This document shows positions 9,046-18,264 of a stretch of 64,000 nt of DNA, piece by piece. The stretch is from Arthrobacter sp. ISL-30. GTDB lineage: Bacteria > Actinomycetota > Actinomycetes > Actinomycetales > Micrococcaceae. The stretch covers positions 52,882-116,881 of the forward strand of contig NZ_JAGGPK010000029.1 in assembly GCF_018613855.1 (NCBI RefSeq), read 5' to 3'. The notes beneath the pieces are model-generated. The model was not told where the DNA came from and ran no database searches. It worked only from the letters and a program-made list of their open reading frames with translations. The stretch's first letter is position 1. The number at the start of each line of letters is the position of its first letter. The position numbers and the translations under genes were made by a program.

Positions 9046-9804
9046 TCAGATCCCGAGGTCCAGGTAGCCGTCGAGTCCGACGGTGAGGCCGGGGTGTGAG
9101 GCGACGTTTCGCAGGCCCAGCAGGACGCCGGGCATGAAGGAGGCGCGGTCGAAGGAGTCGTGCCGGAAGGTCAACTGCTCTCCGGGACCGCCCAAGAGGA
9201 CCTCTTGGTGGGCCACAAGGCCGCGAAGGCGCACGCTGTGCACCCGAACGCCGTCGACGTCGCAGCCTCGAGCCCCGGCAAGGGACTTTTCCGTGGCGTC
9301 CGGGCTTGCGGGCATGCCCGCCTCCTGCCGTACGGCTGAAATCAGCTGCGCCGTCCGTACTGCCGTGCCCGAGGGAGCGTCCACCTTGCTGGGGTGGTGC
9401 AGTTCGATGATCTCGACCGATTCAAAGTACTTGGAGGCCTTGGCGGCGAAGGCGGAGGCGAGAACCGACCCCAGGGCGAAGTTGGGGGCGATGAGGACTC
9501 CGGTACCGGGGTTTGCGGCGAGGGTGGCCTCCAGCGAGGAGAGGCGTGCTGCATCCCAGCCCGTAGTGCCCACTACCGAGTGGATGCCATGTTCGACGGC
9601 GAACCGGACGTTGTCTTCAGTGCTGTCCGGAACAGTAAGGTCAACAATGTAGCGGGCGCCGGCGTCGAGGAGTCCTTCAAGGGAATCGCCGCGGCCAAGG
9701 GCGGCCACAAGCTTCATGTCTGCGGCAGCTTCCACAGCCTTGACGGCCTCGCTTCCCATGCGCCCGTTGGCGCCCAGCACTGCCACTGCAAGTTGTTCGG
9801 TCAT
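9046..9804 (-). CDS. dapB: 4-hydroxy-tetrahydrodipicolinate reductase
   Basis: Reduces the DapA product with NAD(P)H in lysine/diaminopimelate synthesis. 252 residues. The N-terminal Rossmann motif GANGRMG (residues 10-16) binds the cofactor. The signature ELHHPSKVDAPSGTA (about residues 133-147) carries the catalytic His and Lys. The frame is open about 250 bases further upstream, but that extension looks non-coding and overlaps moaE. The ATG at 9804, directly before TEQLAVAVLGANG, matches family length. Confidence 0.95.
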   Translation of the reverse strand: MTEQLAVAVLGANGRMGSEAVKAVEAAADMKLVAALGRGDSLEGLLDAGARYIVDLTVPDSTEDNVRFAVEHGIHSVVGTTGWDAARLSSLEATLAANPGTGVLIAPNFALGSVLASAFAAKASKYFESVEIIELHHPSKVDAPSGTAVRTAQLISAVRQEAGMPASPDATEKSLAGARGCDVDGVRVHSVRLRGLVAHQEVLLGGPGEQLTFRHDSFDRASFMPGVLLGLRNVASHPGLTVGLDGYLDLGI

Positions 9805-9895
9805 GCCGTTAACCCTACCGCCGGGCCGGACCCGGGCCGGAACCGGGTCATCGGATGACGGCACCAGGACGAAAGTCACGGATGACGCGCAGCGC

Positions 9896-10351
9896 CTACT
9901 CCCCTGCGCCCACCCATTCGACCGTGCCGTCGCTGAAGAACTGTTCCTTCCAGATGGGCACCTCCGCCTTGATGAGGTCCACAAGTTCGGCGCAGACAGC
10001 GAAGGCCTGGCCGCGATGGGCGGCTGACACTGCGCAGACCAGCGCGGGATCGCCAATTTCGAGCATGCCGATGCGGTGGGCGGCCCAGATCCTTACCGGC
10101 TGGCTGGCCTCGCCGGAGTGCTCGTTCACCAGCCGGGTGACGACGTCGCTCATCACCTGGTGTGCGGTGGGGTGGGCGCTGTAGCTGAGCCGGTCCACTG
10201 CCTTTCCGGCGTCATGGTTGCGGACGACGCCGCTGAAGCTGACAACGGCGCCCGCCGTCTCGGATTCGACGGCTGCTATGGCCTGGTCGACAGAGATGGG
10301 TTCAGCGCTGAGCACTGCGCTGACCACCTCGAAATCGGTTCTAGTGCCCAT
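9896..10351 (-). CDS. moaE: Molybdopterin synthase catalytic subunit
   Basis: Large subunit of molybdopterin synthase, which inserts two sulfurs from MoaD thiocarboxylate into precursor Z. The 151-residue length is typical. Visible family features are GAVVSFSGVVRNHDAG near residue 35, the AAHRIGMLEIGDPAL strand, and the conserved active-site lysine in VPIWKEQ (about residue 138). The ATG overlaps the end of mogA by 11 bases, so translation is probably coupled. It is the last gene of the minus-strand molybdenum cofactor unit. Confidence 0.95.
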   Translation of the reverse strand: MGTRTDFEVVSAVLSAEPISVDQAIAAVESETAGAVVSFSGVVRNHDAGKAVDRLSYSAHPTAHQVMSDVVTRLVNEHSGEASQPVRIWAAHRIGMLEIGDPALVCAVSAAHRGQAFAVCAELVDLIKAEVPIWKEQFFSDGTVEWVGAGE

Positions 10352-10844
10352 GGCTTCCTTCCAGTTGCTCGCAGAGGTGCCCGATCACGGGATCCAGGAC
10401 CGACAAGCCATCCATGACGCCTTTCGGTGACCCCGGCAGGTTGATGATGAAGGTTTTGCCGGATGCCCCGGCGTGGCCGCGGCTCAGCATGGCCAATGGT
10501 GTCTTGGCCGAGCCATGCCGCCGAATACCTTCCATGATCCCCGGTATTTCGCGGTCCAGGAGTGGTAGGGTCATTTCCGGCGTGCGGTCATCGGGACTCA
10601 GTCCGGTCCCGCCGCTGGTAATCACGACGGCGGGTTCCTGCGTCAGGAACGCACGGATGGCCGCTCCCACAGGTTCCCCGTCCGGCACCACCATGACGGG
10701 GAACGTTTCGTAGCCATGTTCGGTGAGCCAGTCCACGATCACCGGCCCGGTCTCGTCCTGATAGATCCCGGCCGCGGCCCGCGTAGAGGCGATGACGACG
10801 CCGGCCTTCCGGGGACTATGGGAGTGGGGTTCGCAGCCGGTCAA
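10341..10844 (-). CDS. mogA: Molybdopterin adenylyltransferase, MogA/MoaB type
   Basis: Adenylates molybdopterin before molybdate insertion. 167 residues from a TTG at 10844 that overlaps the moaC stop in the sequence ATTGA, implying coupled translation. The frame is open well upstream but there lies inside moaC. The MPT-binding signature [15 protein letters not shown] is near residues 78-92, and NLPGSPKGV follows. MogA and MoaB are close homologues, so the exact name is uncertain. It lies between moaC and moaE in the unit. Confidence 0.9.
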   Translation of the reverse strand: MTGCEPHSHSPRKAGVVIASTRAAAGIYQDETGPVIVDWLTEHGYETFPVMVVPDGEPVGAAIRAFLTQEPAVVITSGGTGLSPDDRTPEMTLPLLDREIPGIMEGIRRHGSAKTPLAMLSRGHAGASGKTFIINLPGSPKGVMDGLSVLDPVIGHLCEQLEGSHGH

Positions 10845-11356
10845 TGCCTGTCGCCTTCGCCCAGGCTCCAGTCGCCACTCTTGCCGCCGCTCTTCGCGAG
10901 CACTTGCACGTCGTTGATAACGGCGTGCTTGTCCACGGCCTTGATCATGTCGTACACGCTCAGGGCGGCCACGGAAGCAGCGGTCAGGGCTTCCATCTCG
11001 ACGCCGGTCACGCCCTTGGTCTTCACCGTGGCAAGGATTTCGACGGAGTCTGCGTCCACCCGAAAGTCGATGGTGACTTTGGACAGTGGCAGCGGGTGGC
11101 ACAGCGGAATCAGCTCGGGAGTCTTCTTTGCGGCCATGATCCCGGCAACGCGCGCGACGGCCAGGGCATCGCCCTTCGGCAGCTCGCCGGAACCCAGGAG
11201 CGCCAGGACTTCGCGAGTGCTGCGTACAGTGGCGGTGGCCGTGGCTTCACGGGTAGTCACCGCCTTGCTCGAAACATCGACCATCTGGGCGGTACCGTCC
11301 TGGCGCAGGTGCGTGAGTCCACCCAGGGCTTTCTCGGAATTGTTCACAACATCCAT
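10841..11356 (-). CDS. moaC: Cyclic pyranopterin monophosphate synthase
   Basis: Converts the MoaA product to cyclic pyranopterin monophosphate (precursor Z). 171 residues. Family hallmarks are [14 protein letters not shown] near the N-terminus, the [13 protein letters not shown] strand and the [20 protein letters not shown] segment near the C-terminus. The ATG lies inside the moeA 3' end (13-base overlap) and the stop overlaps the mogA start, so moeA-moaC-mogA-moaE are translationally chained. Confidence 0.95.
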   Translation of the reverse strand: MDVVNNSEKALGGLTHLRQDGTAQMVDVSSKAVTTREATATATVRSTREVLALLGSGELPKGDALAVARVAGIMAAKKTPELIPLCHPLPLSKVTIDFRVDADSVEILATVKTKGVTGVEMEALTAASVAALSVYDMIKAVDKHAVINDVQVLAKSGGKSGDWSLGEGDRH

Positions 11357-12549
11357 ACTTCCACTTCCGCGCCCGCAGGGAGGTCCGTGACGCCTTCCGG
11401 AACCTGAACGAAGGCGTTGGATCGTGCCAAGGCGTGCATCAGATGGGAACCTGCCCCGCCCTCAAGCTGGACAATGCCATCCGTCCGGAGCGTGGCCCGC
11501 CGCACTTGGTGCTTGCCGGCCGGCGAGGTCAGTGCCTCGGCCAGCCGTGCCCGGACTACGGGCCGGGGCGCAGGCGCTCCGAACAGGGCCCCGAGCGCCG
11601 GGCGCAGGAACATTTCAAAGGACACCAGGCAGCTGACGGGGTTGCCCGGAAAGCCAAGGAAGGGCAACCCGTCAAAGGTCCCGATGCCCTGGGGTCCGCC
11701 CGGCTGCATGGCGACGGACAGGAATTCAATGGCCTGGCCGTCCATGGCCTGGCGCACCACTTCATAGGCGCCTTTGCTGACGCCACCGGTGGTCACTACA
11801 AGGTCCGCGCTGTCCATCCTGCCGCGTACAAGTTCGAGGAAGACGTCGGGTTCGTCGCCCGAGATGTCCAGCCGCCGGACCTCCAGCCCCGCCTGGCGCA
11901 TGGCCGCTTCAAGGAGCGTGCCGTTCGAGTCATAGATTTTGCCGGGGCCAAGGGGGTTTCCCGGCGGCACCACTTCGTCTCCGGTTGTCAGCAGCAGAAC
12001 CCGCAGCGGCCTGTAGACCTCGACCTCGGTGAGGCCGAGGGCTGCCAGCAGTCCCAGCTGCCCTGGACCCAGCGCAGTTCCGGCCTCAAGCGCGACCGTA
12101 CCTTCTGCAATGTCGCTCCCGGTGCGCCGCACGTAATCCCCTGCGTCTGTCTTCGGGAGCATCACGGACGACCTGGACTGAGGTGGCGGGAAGGCCGCGG
12201 GTACGGCCCGCTCCACAGGGACGACGGCGTCGGAACCCTTCGGAATCATGGCTCCAGTCATGATCGGGGCCGCCGTGCCGGGCTCGAGTGGCTGCGGGGC
12301 TGCACCGGCCGGCACCGGCGCGACGACGCGAAGGACTCCCCCGCCATGGGAGAGTTCCTTGCTGCGGACTGCGAAGCCGTCCATCTGTGAATTATCAAAG
12401 GGCGGCAGGCTGATGGGCGCTACGACGTCGACGGCGAGGGCGAGGCCCAGCGCATCCAGGAGCGGCAGCATCGTGGTCCTTGACGGCCCGCGAAGGTTCG
12501 ACAGCAGGTCCTCCACTGCCTGGCGGTGGGCGGCTACGGATCGGGCCAC
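11344..12549 (-). CDS. moeA: Molybdopterin molybdenumtransferase
   Basis: Inserts molybdenum into adenylated molybdopterin. 401 residues from a GTG at 12549 preceded by a GGAAGGA ribosome-binding site. The N-terminal [15 protein letters not shown] motif and the MPT-binding loop [13 protein letters not shown] (about residue 255) are both present, followed by the C-terminal domain IV fold. It follows the sulfite-oxidase-like gene by 42 bases and overlaps moaC. This MoeA may serve the adjacent enzyme, though cofactor synthesis is general. Confidence 0.95.
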   Translation of the reverse strand: MARSVAAHRQAVEDLLSNLRGPSRTTMLPLLDALGLALAVDVVAPISLPPFDNSQMDGFAVRSKELSHGGGVLRVVAPVPAGAAPQPLEPGTAAPIMTGAMIPKGSDAVVPVERAVPAAFPPPQSRSSVMLPKTDAGDYVRRTGSDIAEGTVALEAGTALGPGQLGLLAALGLTEVEVYRPLRVLLLTTGDEVVPPGNPLGPGKIYDSNGTLLEAAMRQAGLEVRRLDISGDEPDVFLELVRGRMDSADLVVTTGGVSKGAYEVVRQAMDGQAIEFLSVAMQPGGPQGIGTFDGLPFLGFPGNPVSCLVSFEMFLRPALGALFGAPAPRPVVRARLAEALTSPAGKHQVRRATLRTDGIVQLEGGAGSHLMHALARSNAFVQVPEGVTDLPAGAEVEVWML

Positions 12550-12591
12550 GGTGTTCCTTCCGGCTTGGTTGCGCTCGGTCCCAGCCTAGTG

Positions 12592-14181
12592 TCAGTTCAC
12601 CCTGACGCTGATCGTGTGGAATCCGGTGGCCCCGTCGGGAGCCACGGGACGACGTGTTTCGTCCTGGGCGGTGCCAGAGGAGTCGGTCGCGCGAACCTGG
12701 ATTTCGTGTTCGCCAGGGGACAGATCGAGACCGAGCTGCCACTGGTACCACGTGTCTACCGAAATCCCCGGCGCCAGGTCCGCTTCCTGCCACGGCCCAC
12801 GATCAACGCGCAGCTCGACGCGCCTGATCCCCGTATGCTGCGCCCAGGCCACTCCGCCAAACTGCACCCGTCCCGCGGGAACCGTCCGCCCAGGCCGCGG
12901 TACGTCGATGCGCGACTGGGTTTTGATTGGCCCCCGCTCGCTCCAACCCCTCGGAGTCCAATAAGCCGTGTCGTCAGCAAATCGCGTCACTTTGAGGGCA
13001 GTGAGCCATTTGGTGGCCGACACGAAGCCATACAGCCCCGGCACAACCAGTCGGACCGGAAAACCGTGCTCAAGCGGCAGCGCTTCCCCGTTCATGCCAA
13101 CGGCAAGGATTGCATCCCTTTCGTCAGTAAGCGCCTCAAGCGGAGTGCTGGCAGTCCAGCCGTCGCTGCTGGTGGACAGCACCATGTCTGCGCCCGCCTG
13201 CGGCCCCGCCATGGCCAGGAGTTCCCGGACGGGCCACCCCAGCCACAGGGCGCTGCCGATCAGGTCCCCGCCCACTTCGTTGGAGACGCAAGCGATGGTG
13301 ATGTGGCGCTCGATCATGGGCCTGGAAAGGAGCGTGTCAAAATCGATCTCGATTTCCCGGTCCACCAGTCCGGTGACCTTGAGCTTCCAGTCCGCAGGGT
13401 CCAGCGCCGGTACGGTCAAGGCGGTGTCGATCCGGTAGAAATCCCGATTGGACGTGACGAGGTCCGGCATGCCGTCAACGTCCACATCCGCACCGTCGGG
13501 AATAGGCGTTGCTGGCGATTCGGGCCGAGGCAGAGCCAGGTTGTCCCTGTAGGCGGCGACGGCGGAGGCCCCCCGGCGAACGAGCGCGGTAATGGCGCCG
13601 CCCACGCCAACGGCGAGCGCGCTTCCAGCCATGAGGCGCAGGAATCCACGCCTGGCAGGCAGCTTCGCTGCATCCGGGTTGTCCGGATTCCATTCGCCGA
13701 GACGGCGCATGAACAGCCGCAGCAGGAGCATGGAAAGCCCGACGGCGACGATCGGCGCCAATGCCGCCGCGTAGCTCGACTGGGCCCGCGTAAGCACGGC
13801 CGTGAGCCCGACAATTCCAGCGACAGCCATGAGTGTCATTCCCGCCGCGGCACGGCGGTACTCCAGGATTCCGGCGACCGCAGCCAGGACGGCAATAACC
13901 AGGCCGATACCGACAACCAGGGCAATCTTGTCCGCGGTGCCGAAGGCGGCGATGGCCCAGTCCTTGAGCCAGGGCGGGACCAAGTCGATGATTGCTCCGC
14001 CCACTCCGGTAACGGGCGAAACCGACGGGCTGAACAGTCCTGCCACCAACTCGCCGGCTACCGTGCCGGTGGCCGTCGCCGCGACGCCGGCAGTCGCTGC
14101 CCAGCCGGTGGTCCTGTTCATCATCCTGCTGGTAAGCCTGTTTGACACCCCATTTGACGTGCCGTTCGCCATCCTCGTCAT
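12592..14181 (-). CDS. Membrane-anchored molybdopterin oxidoreductase, sulfite oxidase family
   Basis: 529 residues. Roughly five hydrophobic helices fill residues 20-175. A sulfite-oxidase-type molybdopterin domain follows, then a C-terminal Mo-co dimerisation domain with immunoglobulin fold (residues about 420-529). The molybdenum-ligating cysteine is in ITIACVSNEVGGD (about residue 297). No heme motif is visible. The catalytic domain would lie outside the membrane; the substrate (sulfite, methionine sulfoxide or other) is not decidable. The ATG overlaps the histidine kinase stop as ATGA, and cofactor genes follow, so the enzyme, its regulators and its maturation are one unit. Confidence 0.85.
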   Translation of the reverse strand: MTRMANGTSNGVSNRLTSRMMNRTTGWAATAGVAATATGTVAGELVAGLFSPSVSPVTGVGGAIIDLVPPWLKDWAIAAFGTADKIALVVGIGLVIAVLAAVAGILEYRRAAAGMTLMAVAGIVGLTAVLTRAQSSYAAALAPIVAVGLSMLLLRLFMRRLGEWNPDNPDAAKLPARRGFLRLMAGSALAVGVGGAITALVRRGASAVAAYRDNLALPRPESPATPIPDGADVDVDGMPDLVTSNRDFYRIDTALTVPALDPADWKLKVTGLVDREIEIDFDTLLSRPMIERHITIACVSNEVGGDLIGSALWLGWPVRELLAMAGPQAGADMVLSTSSDGWTASTPLEALTDERDAILAVGMNGEALPLEHGFPVRLVVPGLYGFVSATKWLTALKVTRFADDTAYWTPRGWSERGPIKTQSRIDVPRPGRTVPAGRVQFGGVAWAQHTGIRRVELRVDRGPWQEADLAPGISVDTWYQWQLGLDLSPGEHEIQVRATDSSGTAQDETRRPVAPDGATGFHTISVRVN

Positions 14182-15371
14182 GGCGCACCTGCCGGGAGCC
14201 TGAGCGTGAACTTGCAGCCGCCGTCGACGTTTTCCACGGCAACCGTACCCGCGTGGGCTTTGAGGATGCCGGCCACCATGCTCAGCCCCACTCCCGCCCC
14301 GCTGTAGCGGCGCGTTTCGTGACGCGCTTCCTCGTCCGCTGCGTCGGCCAGCTCAGTGCCTCCGCGTGTCCTCGCCGGGTCCTTTTGCCATCCAGTTTCG
14401 AAGATATGCGGCAGGTCCTCCTGGGGGATGCCGCCGCAGCCGTCCTGCACTGCTACCACCGCATCACTGTCTTCCCGGCCCACCGCGATGTGCACTGTCG
14501 TCCCCGGCCGACTGTAGACGACGGCGTTCAACAGTACGTTGCGGACGGCGCGGCCCAGGCTGGGACCATCGGCCACGGCCATGCACTCCCGCGTGCCGCC
14601 GCCGTCGAGGCTGATGTTCCGGCGTTCTGCCAGGGGCATGAGGTCGGCAATGGCGTCGCTCGCGAGATCGTACAGATCTACGGGCTCGGAGCGGAGGCGC
14701 AATGTTCCGGCCTGAATCTTGGACAGTTCCAGGAGGTCATTGACCATGCCCGCCATCTGGTCCGTTTGCCCGATGAGCTTCCGGTAGGAGCCGGGCACGT
14801 CCGAAACCATTCCGTCCTCCAGGGCTTCAGCCACCGCGCGAATGCTGGCCAGGGGCGTCCGGAGGTCGTGCGAGATCCAGGACACCAGCTCCCGGCGGGC
14901 GGTTTCGATGGCAGCCTCACGACGTCGCGATTCGGCAAGGCTCTTGCTGCTCGCCTCGAGTTCCTCCGCGAGTTTCGCCAGCTCGGAATTCATCCCGCGG
15001 GTTATCTGGCCGCTCGCCTCCCCCTGGCCGATAGCCTCACCGTGTCCGAGGCGCCTGGCGACGGACACGAGGGAAGCGGCGTTTCGGGAAACCCCGGCGC
15101 CGAGGATCAGGGAGATGGCGACGGCGACCACCGAGGCGATCGCCAGGATGTACCACATCACTTCCAGGTCCCGGGCGGAGATGAACATAGCGTTGAAGGC
15201 GCTGACCATTCCGGCCACCAGGACAGCGACCGTGGCGAGGACAACCAGGCACACCTGGACGAGGATCGAGGCACCACTCAGGGCCCGCAGCGCCGCCAGG
15301 GTAAGCACCCCGATAACCAGCGCCCACAAGAGCACCCAACCGACGATTGTGAAGAGTTCAGCGCTCTGCAT
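14178..15371 (-). CDS. Two-component sensor histidine kinase
   Basis: 397 residues. Four hydrophobic segments fall in about residues 5-100, with only short external loops, so the signal may be sensed in or at the membrane. A HAMP-like linker leads to the H box SWISHDLRTPLASI (phospho-His about 167). The ATPase domain has an N box (LNAVVYS, about 280), a G1 motif (DGCGGIP) and a G2 motif (GAGVGLSMV). It overlaps the response regulator upstream by 14 bases and the molybdoenzyme downstream by 4, so all three are translationally linked. Confidence 0.9.
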   Translation of the reverse strand: MQSAELFTIVGWVLLWALVIGVLTLAALRALSGASILVQVCLVVLATVAVLVAGMVSAFNAMFISARDLEVMWYILAIASVVAVAISLILGAGVSRNAASLVSVARRLGHGEAIGQGEASGQITRGMNSELAKLAEELEASSKSLAESRRREAAIETARRELVSWISHDLRTPLASIRAVAEALEDGMVSDVPGSYRKLIGQTDQMAGMVNDLLELSKIQAGTLRLRSEPVDLYDLASDAIADLMPLAERRNISLDGGGTRECMAVADGPSLGRAVRNVLLNAVVYSRPGTTVHIAVGREDSDAVVAVQDGCGGIPQEDLPHIFETGWQKDPARTRGGTELADAADEEARHETRRYSGAGVGLSMVAGILKAHAGTVAVENVDGGCKFTLRLPAGAP

Positions 15372-16134
15372 GGCGGACCGTGTCCTTATCGCCGGATGGT
15401 TCGGCTACGTTCGCTTCAACGTCAGTGTCGAAGCGATATCCGACGCCCCACACGGTCTTCAACAGCTGCGGCCTCGTAGGATTGTCCTCGATCTTCTCCC
15501 GCAACCGCCTCACGTGTACGGTCACCGTGGAGAGATCACCAAAATCCCAGCCCCACACGGCCTTGATCAGCTCTTCCCGGCTGAAGACCTGGTTTGGCCG
15601 CCTCAGCAGGAAGGCCAGGAGGTCGAACTCGCGGAGGGTAAGCGTCAGTGGCTTGCCGTTGTGGATGACGGTTCGCGAGGCCGGATCGAGCGCGAAGCCT
15701 GCCAGCTCCACTGGCGGCTCGGGTGAAAATTCCCGGATGCTCCTGCGCAGCACGGACTTGACCCGCAGCACCAGTTCTCGTGGTGAGAACGGCTTGGTGA
15801 CATAGTCGTCGGCCCCGGTTTCGAGGCCCAGGATCCTGTCGTCCTCCGTGCCGAGGGCGGTGACCATGATGACGGGTACGGCCATGGTTCGCCGGATCCG
15901 CCGGCACACCTCCACGCCGTCCAGTCCGGGCAGCATCCGGTCCAGGATGATCAGGTCGGGGTTCCGGGAAGCGGCCAACTGCAGCGCCGTGAAGCCGTCC
16001 CTGGCCAGGTCCACCTGGAACCCCGCCTGCAGCAGGTAATCGCGGACGACGTCGGCGATGGTCTGTTCGTCCTCGACCAGGAGGATCCGGCGGTTGCCGG
16101 GCTCAGCAGGAGCGGGAACGGGCTGCGTGTTCAC
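15358..16134 (-). CDS. OmpR-family response regulator
   Basis: Partner of the adjacent kinase. 258 residues from the GTG at 16134. The receiver domain (residues 16-130) has the acidic pair ED at 21-22, phospho-acceptor Asp65 in LIILDRMLPG and the conserved Lys in VTKPFSP. The C-terminal winged helix ends in LLKTVWGVGYRFD. The frame is open to a TTG at 16224, but those 30 extra Gly-rich residues look untranslated and would leave only 48 bases for two divergent promoters. No good ribosome-binding site marks either start. It heads the molybdoenzyme/cofactor unit. Confidence 0.9.
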   Translation of the reverse strand: MNTQPVPAPAEPGNRRILLVEDEQTIADVVRDYLLQAGFQVDLARDGFTALQLAASRNPDLIILDRMLPGLDGVEVCRRIRRTMAVPVIMVTALGTEDDRILGLETGADDYVTKPFSPRELVLRVKSVLRRSIREFSPEPPVELAGFALDPASRTVIHNGKPLTLTLREFDLLAFLLRRPNQVFSREELIKAVWGWDFGDLSTVTVHVRRLREKIEDNPTRPQLLKTVWGVGYRFDTDVEANVAEPSGDKDTVRHAER

Positions 16135-16260
16135 ACCTTCAGCATAGGTTCGCCGCCCCCGCCCGGCACCAGTTCCGCCGCCGTCGTCGCCATCCGTAGG
16201 GAATCCGTAATAACTGGCCGGCAACTCCAGTAACCGGCGAACAATTTTGGCCGATTGGCG

Positions 16261-16266
16261 TAGCCT
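16261..16266 (+). promoter_or_regulatory. -10 box of a leaderless promoter (moaA)
   Basis: TAGCCT ends 6 bases before the moaA ATG at 16273, with no Shine-Dalgarno sequence between. A leaderless moaA mRNA is inferred. The response-regulator unit starts divergently on the other side of this gap. Confidence 0.5.
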
Positions 16267-16272
16267 GAATTC

Positions 16273-17403
16273 ATGAGTGTTCAGCTAGGCATGCCACAGC
16301 TCCCTGTGGGCGCCGGCACCGGTTCAGGCCCGCTGGTGCCTCCACCGAGGCCTGCCGGAACGCCGGTGGGACTTTGGGACCGCTACGGTCGGCGTGCAAC
16401 AGATATGCGGTTGTCCCTGACGGACAAGTGCAATCTTCGCTGCACCTACTGCATGCCGGCAGAAGGCCTCGAATGGCTCGCCAAGCAGGCCGTTATGACT
16501 GGTGACGAGATCATCCGGATCGTTCGAATCGGCGTCGCCGAACTGGGCGTGCGGGAGCTTCGGCTCACTGGCGGAGAACCCCTTGTCCGGGCGGACCTCG
16601 TGGACATCATTGCCGGTATCCGAGGCGAACACCCCGATCTTCCGATCTCCATTACCACCAACGGCATTGGCCTGGACAAGAAGGCTGCGCCGCTCAAGGC
16701 TGCTGGCCTGACCCGGATCAATGTTTCCCTGGATTCGCTGCATGAAGAGACCTTCGCCAAGCTCACCCGCAGGCCCTTCCTGGACCGTGTCCTGGCCGGC
16801 GTCGATGCCGCCTGGGCTGCGGGCCTGGGGCCTGTGAAGCTCAATGCCGTGCTCATGCGCGGCATCAACGACGAGGAGTCACCGGACCTGCTCGCGTGGG
16901 CGCTAGACCGCGGCTATGAACTCCGCTTCATCGAGCAGATGCCCCTCGACGCCGACCACGGCTGGACCCGCCGGAACATGATCACCGCTGCCGAGATTCG
17001 CGGGCTCCTGTCGCGGGACTTTGTCCTCGGACCGGATCCGAGGGCCCGCGACGGCGCCCCGGCAGAGCGTTTCCAGGTGCGCCGCCGCGACCCGAAGACA
17101 AGCGAAGCCGCCGGACCCGTGCTGGGAACGGTGGGGATCATCGCCTCCGTGACAGAACCCTTCTGCTCGGATTGTCGCCGCACACGGATCACTGCGGAGG
17201 GCAAGATCATGAGCTGCCTGTTCTCCCGGGAGGAGTTCGACCTCCTGGGGCTGCTGCGCCAGGGCGCCTCGGACGAGGAGCTGGCAGAACGCTGGCAGGA
17301 TGCCATGTGGGCCAAGCCCAAGGCGCATGGCATGGACCATACAGGACTGGGAGCGCCGGACTTCGTCCAGCCCGACCGCAGCATGAGCGCCATCGGAGGC
17401 TAA
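16273..17403 (+). CDS. moaA: GTP 3',8-cyclase (radical SAM)
   Basis: Radical SAM enzyme that cyclises GTP in the first step of molybdenum cofactor synthesis. 376 residues. The SAM-binding iron-sulfur cluster ligands are Cys53, Cys57 and Cys60 (CNLRCTYC). A second cluster site follows near residues 297-315 (CSDCRRTRITAEGKIMSC). The protein ends in Gly-Gly, as MoaA requires for activity. It is transcribed away from the regulator/molybdoenzyme unit and is followed 3 bases later by the moaD-like gene. Confidence 0.95.
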   Translation: MSVQLGMPQLPVGAGTGSGPLVPPPRPAGTPVGLWDRYGRRATDMRLSLTDKCNLRCTYCMPAEGLEWLAKQAVMTGDEIIRIVRIGVAELGVRELRLTGGEPLVRADLVDIIAGIRGEHPDLPISITTNGIGLDKKAAPLKAAGLTRINVSLDSLHEETFAKLTRRPFLDRVLAGVDAAWAAGLGPVKLNAVLMRGINDEESPDLLAWALDRGYELRFIEQMPLDADHGWTRRNMITAAEIRGLLSRDFVLGPDPRARDGAPAERFQVRRRDPKTSEAAGPVLGTVGIIASVTEPFCSDCRRTRITAEGKIMSCLFSREEFDLLGLLRQGASDEELAERWQDAMWAKPKAHGMDHTGLGAPDFVQPDRSMSAIGG

Positions 17404-17406
17404 CCC

Positions 17407-17673
17407 TTGCTTGTACGTTACTTCGCTGCCGCACGCTCCGCCGCCGGAGTGGAAGAGGAAAACTACGCCTTGCCGGACGGAACGAGCCTGGCCGAATTGC
17501 TTGACTCAGTCCTCGCCGTGGAGCGGCCCGCTCCTCCCGCCGGTACCCCGCCGCTGGCACGGATCATCTCCCGCAGCAGCTTCCTGCGGAACGAGGTGGC
17601 GGTGAGGGATCGGTCCGCTGGCCTCAAGACCGATGACGTCGTGGATGTGCTGCCGCCCTTCGCCGGCGGATAA
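17407..17673 (+). CDS. moaD: MoaD/ThiS-family sulfur carrier protein
   Basis: Small subunit of molybdopterin synthase. 88 residues of the ubiquitin-like fold: LVRYFAAARSAAG at the N-terminus, and the tail VLPPFAGG ending in the Gly-Gly that is adenylated and thiocarboxylated. A TTG at 17407, 3 bases after moaA, is the plausible start. No MoeB-type activating enzyme gene lies in the window, so it must act from elsewhere. Confidence 0.85.
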   Translation: MLVRYFAAARSAAGVEEENYALPDGTSLAELLDSVLAVERPAPPAGTPPLARIISRSSFLRNEVAVRDRSAGLKTDDVVDVLPPFAGG

Positions 17674-17707
17674 CTCCCTGGCTTTTTCCGGCTGAGACTC
17701 TGCCTGC

Positions 17708-17752
17708 GCTCGCCTATTGCCCTAGGCTCGCCTATGCCCTAGGCTCGCCTAG
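17708..17752. repeat. 17-18 bp tandem repeat at the DUF1579 gene end
   Basis: Two and a half copies of GCTCGCCTATGCCCTAG (18, 17 and 10 bases). The stop codon of the minus-strand DUF1579 gene lies in the second copy, so the repeat forms both its last codons and the following spacer. Confidence 0.75.
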
Positions 17753-18235
17753 ACCGTACGCCCGCCTGCAGGTAGACCGGAGGACCGGGCTGAAGGCCCG
17801 GGCCTCTCCGAGCCGTAGTTCGGTAGTGTGCGTCAGGACGTCATCCTCCACCCGGAACGTGTGCCGCGCTATGCCCCTGTCCGCCTGGCGCTCGACTGTC
17901 AACGTGCCCTTGTGCCATGTGCCCCGGGACGGCACTTCCGGCGTCCCGCCCAGGCTGTCGACGTAGTACCACAGGGTGCCGCCACGCCCGGGGTCCGCGC
18001 TGAAGATCCCGTGGCCCTCAAAGTGGGAACCGTCCTCCTCAACGTGCCGGTAGCTCTGGACGACGGCATGGCCTCCCGCCACAGCCGTGAACGTCATCTC
18101 GGCCTCGGCCGTGCGCGCCGGGCCCAAGTGCGAGTCCACCAGCTCTGTATGTCCTACCCAGTGGCCCAGGAAGGCCTCGAGCGCCTGCCGGGCAGTTGCT
18201 TTCGGCGGCGCAGTGATTTTCGGCTGCCCTTCCAT
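17732..18235 (-). CDS. DUF1579-like protein
   Basis: 167 residues, no membrane segment or signal peptide. FLGHWVGHTELVDSHLGPARTA near the N-terminus and alternating beta strands (SYRHVEEDGSHFEGHGIFSA, then LWYYVDSLGGTP) resemble DUF1579 proteins, small beta-barrel proteins of unknown role. The C-terminal residues are encoded by the tandem repeat. It stands downstream of the M16 peptidase gene, separated by a strong hairpin, so it may be its own unit. Confidence 0.65.
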   Translation of the reverse strand: MEGQPKITAPPKATARQALEAFLGHWVGHTELVDSHLGPARTAEAEMTFTAVAGGHAVVQSYRHVEEDGSHFEGHGIFSADPGRGGTLWYYVDSLGGTPEVPSRGTWHKGTLTVERQADRGIARHTFRVEDDVLTHTTELRLGEARAFSPVLRSTCRRAYGLGEPRA

Positions 18236-18264
18236 GGCATCATCATCTGCCTGCCCGGCAGGGG

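Noticed and set aside
9805..10056. Upstream extension of dapB
   Set aside because: It would overlap moaE and precedes the Rossmann motif by about 90 non-conserved residues.
16501..16530. tRNA T-loop-like sequence (GTTCGAATC)
   Set aside because: It lies inside moaA and no cloverleaf can be drawn around it.
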